A stretch of DNA of 64,000 nucleotides, taken from Woeseia sp034521225 (GTDB taxonomy: Bacteria; Pseudomonadota; Gammaproteobacteria; Steroidobacterales; Woeseiaceae). Location of the stretch: contig JAXHMR010000033.1 in assembly GCA_034521225.1 (NCBI GenBank), positions 124,001 to 188,000 on the forward strand. The letters are read 5' to 3'. Positions 45,538-56,466 of the stretch are shown one piece after another; position 1 is the stretch's first letter, and the number at the start of each line of letters is the position of its first letter. A program made the position numbers and the translations under genes. The notes beneath the pieces were generated by a model, which saw nothing but the letters and a program-made list of their open reading frames with translations, had not been told where the DNA came from and made no database searches.

Positions 45538-46300
45538 ATGCGTAATTACCTGGTGGCCGGAAACTGGAAGATGAACGGCAGCCTGGCAGCAATCGCAAGC
45601 CTGCTGGACGGTATCGTTGCCGGGTTTCGTGGTCCGGAAACGGTTGGAATGGTGGTTTGCCCTCCGTTTCCCTATCTGGCAGCGGCTGCGGACAAGCTGG
45701 CGGGGACGGCTGTCGCGCTCGGTGCGCAGAACGTCTCCGAGTACGAGCCGGGTGCGTATACCGGTGAGACGGCGGCATCGATGCTGAAAGATGTCGGCTG
45801 TTCACACGTCATTGTCGGGCATTCTGAAAGACGGGCAATGTTTGGCGAGAGCAGTACGATCGTCGCCGAGAAATTTCGCGCGTGCCCTGGCGTTCGGCCT
45901 GACACCGATATTGTGCGTGGGCGAAACGCTTGATGAGCGTGATGCAGGCCGCACGAAGGCCGTGATCGATGAACAACTCGATGCTGTGCTGCATGCGGCG
46001 GGCATCGCGGCATTTGCCGGGGCTGTCATTGCCTACGAGCCGGTTTGGGCGATAGGTACCGGCAAGACGGCGAGTCCCGAGCAGGCACAGGAAGTGCACG
46101 CACATATCCGGGCACGCCTGAAGGAGAAGGACCAGGGCATCGCGACGTCGATGCAGATACTGTACGGCGGCAGCGTCAAGGGTGACAACGCAAAAGGCCT
46201 GTTTAGAATGGCCGATATCGATGGCGGATTGATAGGTGGCGCTTCACTGAAAGCGCAGGATTTTCTGGCGATTGCCGAGGCGGCAGCCGCCTGCAACTGA
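45538..46300 (+). CDS. tpiA: Triosephosphate isomerase, one frameshift
   Basis: About 253 residues joined. VAGNWKMNGS, the catalytic His in VGHSERRAMFGE, the catalytic Glu in AYEPVWAIGTGKTASPEQAQ and the loop YGGSVKGDNA. The frame breaks at about 45873: removing one T in AAATTTCGCG gives EKFARALAFGLTPILCVGET. Glycolysis and gluconeogenesis. The break in a glycolytic gene is most likely a read error. Confidence 0.96.
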
Positions 46301-46307
46301 GGTTTAA

Positions 46308-46817
46308 ATGACTACGATGCAAACTGTGGTGCTGATTGCCCACACGTTCATAGCGGTACTGATTATAGTGATGGTGCTGTTACAGCGCGGCAAGGGAGCG
46401 GACGCGGGTGCTGCTTTTGGTGCTGGCGCGTCCGGCACGGTATTCGGTGCGCGCGGCTCCTCGAGCTTTTTTTCCCGGGCGACCGGTTTCCTGGCGGCGG
46501 CATTTTTCGCCAGCAGCCTGACCCTGGCCTACATGAGCGGCCAGCAGGCGGATGCACCGGAAAGCCTGATCGAGCGCACTTCGATTATGGAGAGCTCCGA
46601 GGATGAGCCGGCCACGGAGAATACCGGCAGCGAGGCTGAGGCGCTTCCCGACATACCCGAGCTTGAAGATACCCGCGACGAGGCGGCTTCCGGTCAGGAG
46701 TCCATACCGCCGCTGCCGGAAGAAGAGGATCCTGCGCCGGACAGCGATTCGCCAGTAAAATTGACAGCAGCATGCGTCGTTTCGGCGCCGTATGAGCCGA
46801 TGTGGTGGAATTGGTAG
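46308..46817 (+). CDS. secG: Preprotein translocase subunit SecG, acidic tail
   Basis: 169 residues. The two SecG helices are TVVLIAHTFIAVLIIVMVLLQRGKGADAGAAFG and FFSRATGFLAAAFFASSLTLAYM. A long Glu/Asp/Pro-rich tail follows; SecG is usually about 75-120 residues plus a variable tail. The last seven codons run into tRNA(Leu), so the true stop may be the TGA near 46792 in another frame, again an indel sign. It is part of the Sec channel in the inner membrane. Confidence 0.92.
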   Translation: MTTMQTVVLIAHTFIAVLIIVMVLLQRGKGADAGAAFGAGASGTVFGARGSSSFFSRATGFLAAAFFASSLTLAYMSGQQADAPESLIERTSIMESSEDEPATENTGSEAEALPDIPELEDTRDEAASGQESIPPLPEEEDPAPDSDSPVKLTAACVVSAPYEPMWWNW

Positions 46818-46877
46818 ACACGCTGTCTTGAGGGGGCAGTAGCGAAAGCTGTGCCGGTTCGAGTCCGGCCATCGGCA
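46796..46877 (+). tRNA. tRNA-Leu (GAG)
   Basis: Acceptor GCCGATG / CATCGGC, D arm TGGTGGAATTGGTAGACACG, anticodon loop TTGAGGG giving GAG, a long variable arm and T arm GCCGGTTCGAGTCCGGC. CCA is not encoded. It lies just after secG, as in many gammaproteobacteria, and is followed by a strong terminator. Confidence 0.95.
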
Positions 46878-46883
46878 CATTCA

Positions 46884-46913
46884 TAAAAAAGGGCGTCCCC
46901 GGGCGCCCTTTTT
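46884..46913 (+). terminator. Intrinsic terminator after tRNA-Leu
   Basis: AAAAAGGGCG-TCCCCGGG-CGCCCTTTTT: a 10-bp stem ending in a T run. Confidence 0.9.
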
Positions 46914-47137
46914 ATGCGGCCGCGCCGCGCCGCGGTCCGGTGTGTCCATGCGCTTATTTGCAGGTATTTGAATCGTGAAGGTCACGGCGGGGCATGCCGA
47001 CTGCACGGACCACAGGCTGCCGAGGTACAAAAATGTCGCCGCACCAAGCGTTGCAGGGGTATTAACGGCGTGCGCGGGGCTGATACAACTGGCGCGCTGA
47101 CGCGTAGTCACTACCCTGTTTCGGACGTTTGCCTCGA

Positions 47138-47494
47138 ATGCTTGAGAATTATCTGCCAGTACTGATCTTCCTCGGTGTTGCCGCCGGGATCGGAATGCTG
47201 CTGCTTGCACTCGGCTTTCTGCTGGGGCAGGGCAACAAATACAGCGAGAAACTGTCGCCCTACGAATGCGGTTTTGAGCCATTCGAGGATACGCGTTCGA
47301 GATTCGACGTCCGCTACTACCTCGTCGCCATCCTGTTCATCATTTTTGATCTCGAAATTGCGTTCCTGTTTCCGTGGGCGGTATCGCTTGATGTGATCGG
47401 CGGATTCGGACTGATCGCGATGGGCATCTTCCTTGCGCTTTTGGTCGTGGGATTCATTTACGAGTGGAAGAAAGGTGCGTTGGAATGGGATTGA
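47138..47494 (+). CDS. nuoA: NADH-quinone oxidoreductase subunit A
   Basis: 118 residues from ATG 47138, three membrane helices. Family motif YECGFEPFEDTRSRFDVRYYLVAILFIIFDLEIAFLFPWA. First gene of a complete 14-subunit complex I operon, 224 bp after the tRNA terminator, a gap that should hold the operon promoter. Overlaps nuoB. Confidence 0.97.
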   Translation: MLENYLPVLIFLGVAAGIGMLLLALGFLLGQGNKYSEKLSPYECGFEPFEDTRSRFDVRYYLVAILFIIFDLEIAFLFPWAVSLDVIGGFGLIAMGIFLALLVVGFIYEWKKGALEWD

Positions 47495-48015
47495 GCACGG
47501 TGGCCCGTACAGCGCCTGACGCCCAGGCCGGGCCCGCTGATGCTGGCGAGAGCCTGCAGAAGAAAGGATTTGTTGTAACGAGCGTTGATTCGGTCATGAA
47601 CTGGGCGCGTACCGGTTCGATGTGGCCAATGACGTTCGGGCTGGCTTGTTGCGCCGTTGAAATGATGCATGCCGGTGCAGCCCGGTACGATCTAGACCGT
47701 TTCGGCATCATTTTCAGACCAAGTCCGCGGCAATCGGATGTCATGATTGTTGCCGGCACGCTGGTCAACAAGATGGCGCCGGCCCTCAGGAAGGTGTACG
47801 ACCAGATGCCCGAACCACGCTGGGTCGTTTCCATGGGTTCATGCGCGAATGGTGGAGGCTATTACCATTATTCCTATTCCGTAACTCGCGGATGTGATCG
47901 CATAGTGCCGGTGGATGTGTACGTTCCGGGGTGTCCGCCAACGGCGGAAGCACTTGTGTACGGCCTGATCCAGCTGCAAAAAAAGATTAATCGTACCAGT
48001 ACCATAGCCAGATAA
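47485..48015 (+). CDS. nuoB: NADH-quinone oxidoreductase subunit B
   Basis: 176 residues from ATG 47485, which overlaps the nuoA stop. Iron-sulfur N2 ligands: GLACCAVEMMH, MGSCANGGG and YVPGCPPTAEAL. It binds the last cluster that passes electrons to quinone. Confidence 0.97.
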   Translation: MGLSTVARTAPDAQAGPADAGESLQKKGFVVTSVDSVMNWARTGSMWPMTFGLACCAVEMMHAGAARYDLDRFGIIFRPSPRQSDVMIVAGTLVNKMAPALRKVYDQMPEPRWVVSMGSCANGGGYYHYSYSVTRGCDRIVPVDVYVPGCPPTAEALVYGLIQLQKKINRTSTIAR

Positions 48016-48025
48016 GTCAACCCAG

Positions 48026-48732
48026 ATGACCGATAAATACGAGACACTGGCAGCTCGAATCCTCGCGCGCTTCGACAATATAGTTACGCGCGTCCCGTCA
48101 GGCTGTGGTGAGCTGACTTTCGAGGTCGACAAGGACGCCCTTGTCGATGTCGCCACCGCGTTACGCGATGAGCCGGATTTCTGTTTCGAGCAGCTTATCG
48201 ACGTTTGCGGTGTTGACTACCTGATGTATTGCATATCGGAGTGGGTAACCGAAGATGCGACAGACACCGGATTCAGTCGTGGGGTTGACCGCGAGCCGGT
48301 AATTCTGGATGAGTCCGACCATTTCAACCCGCGACGTTTCGCCGTCGTATACCACCTGCTGTCGCTGCAAAAAAACAGCAGGCTGCGGCTGCGTGTCTAT
48401 ACCGGAGCCAGCAATCCACCGATTTTACCGTCTGTCGTCGATGTATGGAGCTCCGCGAACTGGTTTGAACGTGAGGCCTTTGACCTTTTTGGCGTACTGT
48501 TTGACGGACATCCTGACTTGCGCCGCATCCCGGTACAGATGACGGGTTCATTGGTCACCCGTTCCGAAAAGACTTTCCGTTGTCCGGAAATGTTGAAGTG
48601 AAATACGACGCTGAAAAAGGCCGCGTCGCCTATCAGCCTGTCAGTATCGAATCACGTACGCTGGTGCCCAAGGTGATTCGTGATGACAATCGCTATTCGC
48701 CGCACCTGAAGGACCCGGCTACCGATGGCTGA
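48026..48732 (+). CDS. nuoC: NADH-quinone oxidoreductase subunit C, one frameshift
   Basis: About 235 residues joined. EREAFDLFGVLFDGHPDLRRI is intact; the frame shifts near 48530, after which GTDDGFIGHPFRKDFPLSGNVEVKYDAEKGRVAYQPV and IESRTLVPKVIRDDNRYSP restore the C-terminus to a stop at 48730-48732. As written the frame stops early at 48601. Peripheral arm subunit. Start overlaps nothing; nuoD begins inside its last codons. Confidence 0.93.
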
Positions 48733-49979
48733 GATCCATAATTACACGATGAACTTTGGTCCGCAGCACCCTGCGGCACACGGCGTGCTGCGCCTCGTGC
48801 TGGAGATGGATGGTGAGGTCGTGCAGAAGGCGGACCCGCACATCGGTTCGCTGCACCGGGCCACTGAAAGAGCCCGCCGAATCCAAACCCTACAACCAGT
48901 CTGTCGGTTACATGGACCGGCTCGATTACGTGTCCATGATGTGCAACGAGCACGGCTACGTGCTGGCCATCGAAAAGCTCCTCGGCGTCAAACCGCCGGA
49001 GCGGGCGCAGTACATCCGCGTCATGTTTGATGAAATCACGCGAATTCTGAATCACCTGATGTGGCTCGGCACGCACGGGCTCGACATCGGTGCGATGACG
49101 ATGTTTCTGTACTGTTTTCGCGAACGTGAGGACTTGATGGATTGTTACGAGGCGGTGTCCGGAACCCGGATGCATGCCACATATTACCGTCCGGGCGGCG
49201 TCTATCGCGACCTGCCGGAGACGATGCCGCGCTACCAGGCATCGAAATGGCGCAGCCAGAAAGACGTGGACCGGCTGAACAAGGCACGCGACGGCTCGCT
49301 GTTGGACTTCATCGAGGCATTCACCGAAAAATTCCCGGGCTGCGTCGACCAGTACGAGACGCTGTTGACGAACAACCGCATCTGGAAGCAGCGCACGGTC
49401 AATATCGGAGTCGTCTCGCCGGAACGCGCCCTGCAGCTGGGCTTTACCGGCCCGATGCTCCGCGGCTCGGGCGTCGAGTGGGACCTGCGCAGGAAACAGC
49501 CCTATGCCGTGTACGACCGCCTTGAGTTTGATATCCCGGTCGGGGTAAACGGCGATTGCTACGACCGGTATCTCGTACGCGTCGAGGAAATGCGGCAATC
49601 AAACCGGATAATCAAGCAGTGTATCGACTGGCTGCGTGCCAATCCGGGGCCGGTCACAATAGACGACCACAAAATAGTGCCGCCGACGCGGTTCCAGTTG
49701 AAGGACGACATGGAATCGCTGATCCACCACTTCAAGTTGTTTACCGAAGGTTACTGCGTGCCGGCAGGCGAGGCGTATGCCGCCGTCGAAGCGCCAAAGG
49801 GCGAATTTGGCGTCTACATGATTTCGGACGGTGCGAACAAGCCGTATCGCTGCAAGGTGCGGGCACCGGGTTTCGCGCACCTGTCGGCCATGTCCGAAAT
49901 GGTGGTCGGTCACATGCTCGCGGACGTCGTTGCCGTGATCGGGACACTTGATATTGTGTTTGGCGAGATTGACCGATGA
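48725..49979 (+). CDS. nuoD: NADH-quinone oxidoreductase subunit D, one frameshift
   Basis: About 417 residues joined. MAEIHNYTMNFGPQHPAAHGVLRLVLEMDGE opens in one frame, which breaks near 48865 (SLHRATE) and continues as KPYNQSVGYMDRLDYVSMMCNEH in the next. The quinone-site His-Tyr region and DIVFGEIDR end are intact. One extra base explains it. It forms the quinone-binding core with NuoB. Confidence 0.95.
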
Positions 49980-50464
49980 GCGACCAGACCACGCTGTCCG
50001 CACACGTGATTTCGGAAATCGAGCGCTGGAAAGCGCGGTTCCCGGAGGATCGCCAGCGTTCCGCGGTTATCGGTGCGCTGCATGCCGTCCAGCATGAGAA
50101 TAATGGCTACCTGACCGCCGAACTGATGAATGAAGTGGCTGAGTACCTGGACCTGCCACCGATCCAGGTTTATGAGGTGGCGACCTTTTACTCCATGTTC
50201 CAGACAAAGCCGGTCGGCCGTCACAATGTCGCCATTTGCACCAACGTTTCGTGCATGTTGCGCGGAGCGTACGACATCGTTGCACATGCTGAAAAGAAAC
50301 TGGGCATCAGGTTGGGCGAAAGCACCGCGGACGGCCGCATCTATCTCAAGAAAGAAGAGGAATGTCTTGCGGCCTGCTGCGGCGCGCCAATGATGATGGT
50401 GGATCACAAGTACCACGAGAACCTGACGCTGGAGCAGGTCGACGTAATACTGGACGGGCTGGAC
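49976..50464 (+). CDS. nuoE: NADH-quinone oxidoreductase subunit E (joined in frame to NuoF)
   Basis: The first 163 residues of a longer frame: helical N-terminus, VAICTNVSCMLRGA and EECLAACCGAPMMMVDHKYHENLTLE, which hold the four cysteines of the 2Fe-2S cluster N1a. There is no stop before NuoF; the frame reads straight on (ILDGLDYAYQHNLVCFNTF). NuoE normally ends near here. An out-of-frame ATG sits at 50466. Either a true NuoEF fusion or one indel. Confidence 0.93.
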
Positions 50465-51776
50465 TATGCGTACCAACACAACCTGGTCTGTTTCAATACG
50501 TTCGGCGAGAAAGAACCCTGGGCGATTGACACGTACGAGAAACTTGACGGGTATAAAGCGTGGCGCCGCATTCTTGCCGGCGAGCTCAGCCCCGAGCAGG
50601 TTATAGAAGAGGTCAAGGCGTCGGGCCTGCGCGGCCGCGGTGGTGCCGGCTTTCCGACAGGCCTCAAGTGGAGCTTCATGCCGCGCACGGCGCCCGGCCA
50701 GAAATACCTCGTCTGCAATTCCGACGAGAGCGAGCCCGGCACCTGCCATGACCGCGATATATTGCGTTTCAACCCGCATGCGCTGGTCGAAGGCATGGCG
50801 ATTGCGTCTTATGCGATGGGCGCGACGGTTGCCTACAACTACATTCGCGGCGAGTTCATCGATGAACCGGCGCCACGATTCGAGACGGCTGTCGAGGAAG
50901 CCTATGCGGCCGGACTGCTCGGCAAGAACATCCAGGGGTCCGGCATCGATTTCGATCTGTACACTTTTGTCGGCGCCGGAGCCTATATCTGTGGCGAGGA
51001 AACGGCTTTGCTGGAATCGCTGGAAGGCAAACCGGGCAAGCCGCGATTCAAGCCGCCGTTCCCGGCGAACTTCGGGCTCTACGGACGGCCGACAACCGTC
51101 AACAACACACAGAGTATTGCCAGCGTGCCGACGATCCTTCGCAAGGGCGCGTCGTGGTTCGCCGATCTCGGCCCGGAGAAATCCGGCGGTACGGCTCAGT
51201 TCTCCGTCTCAGGCCACGTCGAAAAGCCCGCGAATTTTGAGTTGCCTATGGGCATACCGTTCACGGATCTGCTCGAACTGGCTGGCGGCGTCTGGAAGGG
51301 ACGCAAACTAAAAGCGGTCATACCAGGCGGGTCATCGACCCCGGTGATGACGGCGGACCAGATCATGAATTGCACGATGGATTACACGTCGCTGCAGGAG
51401 GCGGGATCTGCCTTCGGCACGGGCGCGGTCATGGTTATGGACGAGACGACCTGCATGGTGCGCGTGTTGCGTCGAATTTCGCGCTTCTACATGGCGGAAT
51501 CGTGCGGGCAATGCACGCCGTGCCGCGAGGGCACGGGCCCGGGCTGGTACCGTACGCCAGACACGGTATGATCTCGACGGCCAGGGGCAGCAAGAGGATA
51601 TCGACAAACTGGTTGCCGTCGCGAACAAGATCGAAGGGCATACGATATGCGCCCTCGGCGATGCCGCGGCATGGCCGGTACAGAGCTTCATCAAGCATTT
51701 CCGCCATGAATTCGAGTACATGGTCCAGAATCACGGCCGCAGCGTAGTCGACGAAACGGCGAGTGTCGCAGCATGA
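50465..51776 (+). CDS. nuoF: NADH-quinone oxidoreductase subunit F, 3' frameshift
   Basis: NADH- and FMN-binding subunit. FGEKEPWAIDTYEKLDGYKAWRR, the flavin loop GLRGRGGAGFPTGLKW, NSDESEPGTCHDRDI, GAYICGEETALLESLEGKPG and the N3 cluster motif SCGQCTPCREG. The frame ends early at 51571 after GPGWYRTPDTV; YDLDGQGQQEDIDKLVAVANKIEG and the FIKHFRHEFEYM end follow in another frame to the stop at 51774-51776, overlapping nuoG. N-terminus continuous with NuoE, no separate start seen. Confidence 0.94.
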
Positions 51777-53959
51777 GTGACGATACCGTAACGCTGGAAG
51801 TCGACGGCAAGCCCGTGCAGGCACGGAAAGGGCAGATGCTGATCGAAGTCACAGACGCACACGGAATCCATGTGCCGCGTTTCTGCTACCACGAGAAGCT
51901 GAGCGTAGCGGCGAACTGCCGCATGTGCCTGGTGGAAGTCGAGAAAGCGCCAAAGCCGATGCCGGCCTGCGCGACCCCTGTGGGCGATGGCATGAAAGTC
52001 TTCACGCATTCGTTCAAGGCCTCGGCGGCACAGAAAGCGACAATGGAATTCCTGCTGATCAACCATCCGCTGGACTGCCCGATTTGCGACCAGGGCGGCG
52101 AATGCGAGTTGCAGGATCTTGCGCTCGGTTACGGCCGTGATATCTCGCGCTACAACGAACGCAAGCGCGTCGTCAAAGACCAGGATATCGGTCCGCTGGT
52201 GTCAACCGACATGACGCGCTGTATCCACTGCACACGGTGCGTGCGATTCAGCCAGGAAATCCAGGGTCTGCAGGAACTCGGCACGATCGGCCGCTCCGAG
52301 GACATGAAAATCAGCATGTACATCGAGAAGAGTGTCGATCACGAGCTGTCCGGCAATATCATTGACCTGTGCCCGGTCGGTGCGCTGAACAACAAGCCGT
52401 ACCGCTACAGTGCCAGGGCCTGGGAGATGATGCAGCGTGATGCAGTATCGCCGCATGACTGCGTCGGCTCCAACCTGCATGCGCATGTGCTGCGCGGCAG
52501 GGTGAAACGCATTGTGCCGCGCCAGAACGAGGAGATAAACGAGACCTGGATTTCCGACCGGGACCGCTTCAGCTACCAGGGTATCTACAGCGATGACCGG
52601 CTGACGAAGCCGCGCATCAAGGTTGATGGCCGCTGGGAAAACACGGACTGGGAATCGGCGCTGCAGAAGCTTGCGTCCGCGATGGCGGACAGCGAGGGCG
52701 ACCGCATCGGCATATTGTCGACTCCCGGGGCCACGCTGGAGGAAGCCGGCCTGTTGGCGAAGATTGCGGCGTTCAAGGGCTGCAACAACATTGATCACCG
52801 GCTCCGGCAACGGGATTTCTCGGACCAGGACAATGACCCGGTCATGCCGGCGCTGGGGTGCACGATTGCCGAGCTCGAAACCCGCGATGCCGTGCTTGTC
52901 ATCGGTTCAAATCTTCGCAATGAAGTGCCGATCATCGCGCGCCGTGTACGCGAAGGCGGCGCTGGCCGGCGCGAAAATCGCATTTGTCATCAACGGCGAG
53001 CGGTATGACTACCGCTTTTCCCGGTGGACGCCTATCTGCAATCCGGCGAGCTGGTCGCCGAACTGGCCGGCGTCACTGTCGCACTGGCCGGGAAAAAGGC
53101 GTTGCCTGCCCCGGTGCGCGATATCTGCAAAGGGGTGACGCCCACGGACGAGCAACGTGCTGTCGCCGACATGCTGGCAAATGCGGACACTGGGCATATC
53201 GTACTCGGGCAAATCGCGGAACGGCATCCGGCATGGGCCGCGTTGCGAGCGCTGGCCGCTGCCATAGGCGAACTGGGCGGAGCTTCGACGGGTCGCATTT
53301 CTGAGGGGCCCAATGCGGCCGGTGCGAGCCTGGCCGGCTTGCTCCCGCACAGGCGGTCAGGTGGCAAGGCGCGCGACACGGTGGGTCTGCATGCCGGTGA
53401 GATGCTCGCGGCCGACCTCGACGCCGTGCTGCTGTTCGGTGTTGAGCCCGACCGCGACCTGGCCGATACGGATGCCGTTGCAAAGCTCTCGGGCCAGAAC
53501 TTTGTTGCGGCGATGACCCCTTATGATTCGAGCGCGCTGCGCGAAGCGGCGGACCTGCTGTTGCCTATCGGCACCTTCGCAGAATCCGCGGGCACCTATG
53601 TCAATTGTGAAGGCCGGTGGCAAAGCTTTGGCGGTTTCGCCTCGCCGGTCGCCGAGGCACGGCCCGGCTGGAAAGTATTGCGGGTACTCGGCAACCTGCT
53701 CGGGATAGAAGGCTTCGACTACGAGACCAGTGAGAACATTCGTGACGAATTGCGCGACGAACTTGGCGAAATTGCCGAGACCGGCGCGCAGAACCGTTAT
53801 GGCGGGAAAAAGGCTGTGACGGTAATGAACGGCGCCGCACCGGACAACCGGGCGCTCGACGTGCCGATGTATGAGATTGATGCCGTGGTGCGGCGCGCGA
53901 CCGCGCTGCAACTGACACCCGAAGCACGCCGTGGCCGCGGCGAGGGCAAGCAGGAATGA
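51773..53959 (+). CDS. nuoG: NADH-quinone oxidoreductase subunit G, two frameshifts
   Basis: About 728 residues joined. 2Fe-2S motif CYHEKLSVAANCRMCLVE, then CPICDQGGECELQD and CIHCTRCVRF for 4Fe-4S clusters, then a molybdopterin-oxidoreductase-like part. Frame change near 52963 (extra G: RRVRKAALAGAKIAFVI) and again near 53018 (YDYRFPVDAYLQSG), returning to the starting frame. The C-terminus (MYEIDAVVRRATALQLT) is intact. Confidence 0.94.
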
Positions 53960-55037
53960 GCGGGCTCGTTCCTGATTTTCTCGTCGACCTGTGGAACACG
54001 GTTCCGCCGGTCATGCAGAACGTCGTGGTCATCACGACGCAAATCGGGGCCGTATCCATCTGTATTATCCTGACCGTGGCGTTCACAACGTATTTCGAGC
54101 GCAAGGTCATCGGTCACATGCAAGGGCGGGTCGGGCCGAATCGCGTCGGGCCGCTGGGCCTTGGCCAGCCGTTTGCGGACGTCCTCAAGCTCCTTATCAA
54201 GGAAGTCATAGTACCGACGCGGTCGAATCGCTTCCTGTTCATTATTGCGCCATTGCTGTCGATAATTCCGGCGCTCGCGACCTGGGCTGTTATTCCGCTG
54301 ACGGAAGACTTTGTCATTGCGGACATCAATGCCGGCCTGCTCTATGTGCTGGCGTTGACGTCGGTCGGTGTCTACGGCGTCATCCTCGCCGGATGGGCAA
54401 CAAACTCCCAGTATGCGTTTCTCGGTGCCATGCGCTCGGCGGCACAAATCGTGGCCTACGAAATCGCCATGGGTTTCGCGCTGGTCGGCGTATTGATGGC
54501 GGCTGGCAGCCTGAATCTCGGCGACATCGTCCGCGCCCAGGCAGGTGGTGTCAGTAACTGGTTCCTGCTTCCGTTGCTGCCACTGTTCTTCGTCTACTTC
54601 ATCTCGGGCGTTGCGGAAACCAACCGGGCGCCATTTGACGTTGCCGAGGGTGAGTCGGAAATTGTCGCTGGTTTTCACGTCGAATATTCCGGCGTTGCGT
54701 TCGCCGTGTTCTTTCTCGCCGAATACGCCAACATGGTGCTGATATCGGCACTGACAGCGATCTTTTTCCTCGGTGGCTGGGCATCGCCTTTCGAGGGCTG
54801 GACGTTCCTTGGTGCCGAGAATTTCCTTCGCGAGCCGAGCTTTTCTGGCTCGCGACCAAGATTTCCTTTTTTATATTTGTCTTCTTCTGGCTGCGGGCAA
54901 CGTTCCCGCGCTATCGCTACGACCAGATCATGCGCCTCGGATGGAAAGTATTCATACCGGTGACGATCATCTGGATAGCCGTTGAAGGCGTCATGGCCTG
55001 GATGCAGTGGGGCCCCTGGGCACAGGTGGCAGGTTGA
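53956..55037 (+). CDS. nuoH: NADH-quinone oxidoreductase subunit H, 3' frameshift
   Basis: About 360 residues joined, eight helices. ERKVIGHMQGRVGPNRVGPLGLGQPFADVLKLL and NRAPFDVAEGESEIVAGFHVEYSG are the signatures. The frame breaks near 54838; adding one base gives FWLATKISFFIFVFFWLRATFPRYRYDQIMRLGWKVFIPV, ending at 55035-55037. Membrane foot of complex I, next to the quinone site. Confidence 0.95.
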
Positions 55038-55041
55038 TTTA

Positions 55042-55530
55042 ATGGACCGATTACGCAGTTTTTTCAAGACTTACGTGCTGTGGGAGCTCTGGAAGGGCCT
55101 CTCTGTCACGTTACGCAGTTTTTTCCAGAAGGGTACGACGATCAACTACCCCGAGGAAAAAACACCCCAGTCATCGCGATTTCGCGGCCTGCATGCGTTA
55201 CGCCGCTATCCGAACGGTGAAGAGCGCTGCATTGCGTGCAAGCTATGCGAGGCAGTTTGCCCGGCACTTGCGATTACGATCGAGTCCGATGTCGGCAATG
55301 ACGGCACGCGCCGCACGACGCGCTACGATATAGATCTGTTCAAGTGCATTTATTGCGGCTTTTGCGAAGAGGCCTGTCCGGTAGACGCAATCGTCGAAAC
55401 GCGGCTGCACGAATACCACATGGAAAAGCCGGGCGAGAACATCATGACCAAGGACAAATTGCTGGCGGTCGGTGACCGCTTCGAAGCGATGATTTCGGCG
55501 GACAAGGCGGCGGACGCCAAGTATAAATAA
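55042..55530 (+). CDS. nuoI: NADH-quinone oxidoreductase subunit I
   Basis: 162 residues from ATG 55042. Two 4Fe-4S ferredoxin motifs: CIACKLCEAVCP and CIYCGFCEEACP, with RYDIDLFKCIYCG between. It carries clusters N6a and N6b. Intact; 4 bp after the corrected nuoH stop. Confidence 0.97.
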   Translation: MDRLRSFFKTYVLWELWKGLSVTLRSFFQKGTTINYPEEKTPQSSRFRGLHALRRYPNGEERCIACKLCEAVCPALAITIESDVGNDGTRRTTRYDIDLFKCIYCGFCEEACPVDAIVETRLHEYHMEKPGENIMTKDKLLAVGDRFEAMISADKAADAKYK

Positions 55531-55542
55531 GGATTGGGGCAC

Positions 55543-56145
55543 TTGTTTCAAACCATACTTTTTTACGCATTTGCAGCCGTGCTTGTTGGCGCGGCAATGG
55601 GTGTCATTTTCGCGAAGAACCCGGTCCACGCGATCATGTTCCTCGTGCTGGCGTTTTTCCAGAGTGCCGCGCTGTGGTTGCTGGCCGAAGCGGAGTTCCT
55701 GGCGATCGTCCTGGTGCTGGTCTACGTTGGCGCCGTCATGGTGCTGTTCCTGTTTGTCGTCATGATGCTGGATATCGATGTCGAGCAGGCCCGGAGCGGC
55801 CTGGTCCGGTATGCACCGCTCGGTATGATCATCGCCGGCCTGATGGTTGTCGAACTGGTGCAGCTGATCTGGCTCAAGCGGCAGCCCGACTACGATGGCG
55901 CCGGTTTCGCGGCAACGCCGGAGGGCTACAGCAATACGGAAGCCCTGGGTGCAGTGCTGTACACCGAGCACGTGTACGCCTTCGAGATTGCCGCGGTTAT
56001 CCTGCTGCTCGCGATCGTTGCCGCGATCACCCTGACGATGCGTGAACGGCCGGGTCTCAAGAAGCAGAATATTTCGCGGCAGGTTGGCGTGGATTCGCGT
56101 GACCGGGTACGCATTGTCGATATGAAATCGGAGAAGCCGGAATGA
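55543..56145 (+). CDS. nuoJ: NADH-quinone oxidoreductase subunit J
   Basis: About 200 residues from TTG 55543, with TTG 55534 as an alternative; AAGGA lies upstream. Five helices: ILFYAFAAVLVGAAMGVIF, NPVHAIMFLVLAFFQSAALWLL, FLAIVLVLVYVGAVMVLFLFVVMML and two more. C-terminal hydrophilic tail. It overlaps nuoK by four bases. Confidence 0.92.
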   Translation: MFQTILFYAFAAVLVGAAMGVIFAKNPVHAIMFLVLAFFQSAALWLLAEAEFLAIVLVLVYVGAVMVLFLFVVMMLDIDVEQARSGLVRYAPLGMIIAGLMVVELVQLIWLKRQPDYDGAGFAATPEGYSNTEALGAVLYTEHVYAFEIAAVILLLAIVAAITLTMRERPGLKKQNISRQVGVDSRDRVRIVDMKSEKPE

Positions 56146-56447
56146 TCGGCCTGCCGCATTACCTGACGCTGTCGGCGATCCTGTTCGCGCTAAGCGTGGC
56201 CGGAATTTTTATCAATCGGCGTAACCTGATCCTGCTGTTGATGTGCATCGAGCTGATGCTGCTTGCGGTCAATTTCAATTTCGTCGCGTTTTCGCGCCAC
56301 CTGGGCGACGAAGTCGGGCAGCTATTCGTCTTTTTCATACTGACCGTCGCGGCTGCTGAAGCCGCGATCGGCCTGGCCATCCTGGTCGTACTGTTCCGCA
56401 ACAACCGCTCCATCAATGTGCAGGAGCTGGATTCGATGAAAGGCTGA
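56142..56447 (+). CDS. nuoK: NADH-quinone oxidoreductase subunit K
   Basis: 101 residues, three helices: HYLTLSAILFALSVAGIF, NLILLLMCIELMLLAVNFNFVAFS with the key membrane Glu in IELMLL, and FFILTVAAAEAAIGLAILVVLFR. Part of the proton-pumping arm. Confidence 0.97.
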   Translation: MIGLPHYLTLSAILFALSVAGIFINRRNLILLLMCIELMLLAVNFNFVAFSRHLGDEVGQLFVFFILTVAAAEAAIGLAILVVLFRNNRSINVQELDSMKG

Positions 56448-56466
56448 GACAAGGCGTCCGTAGCTC

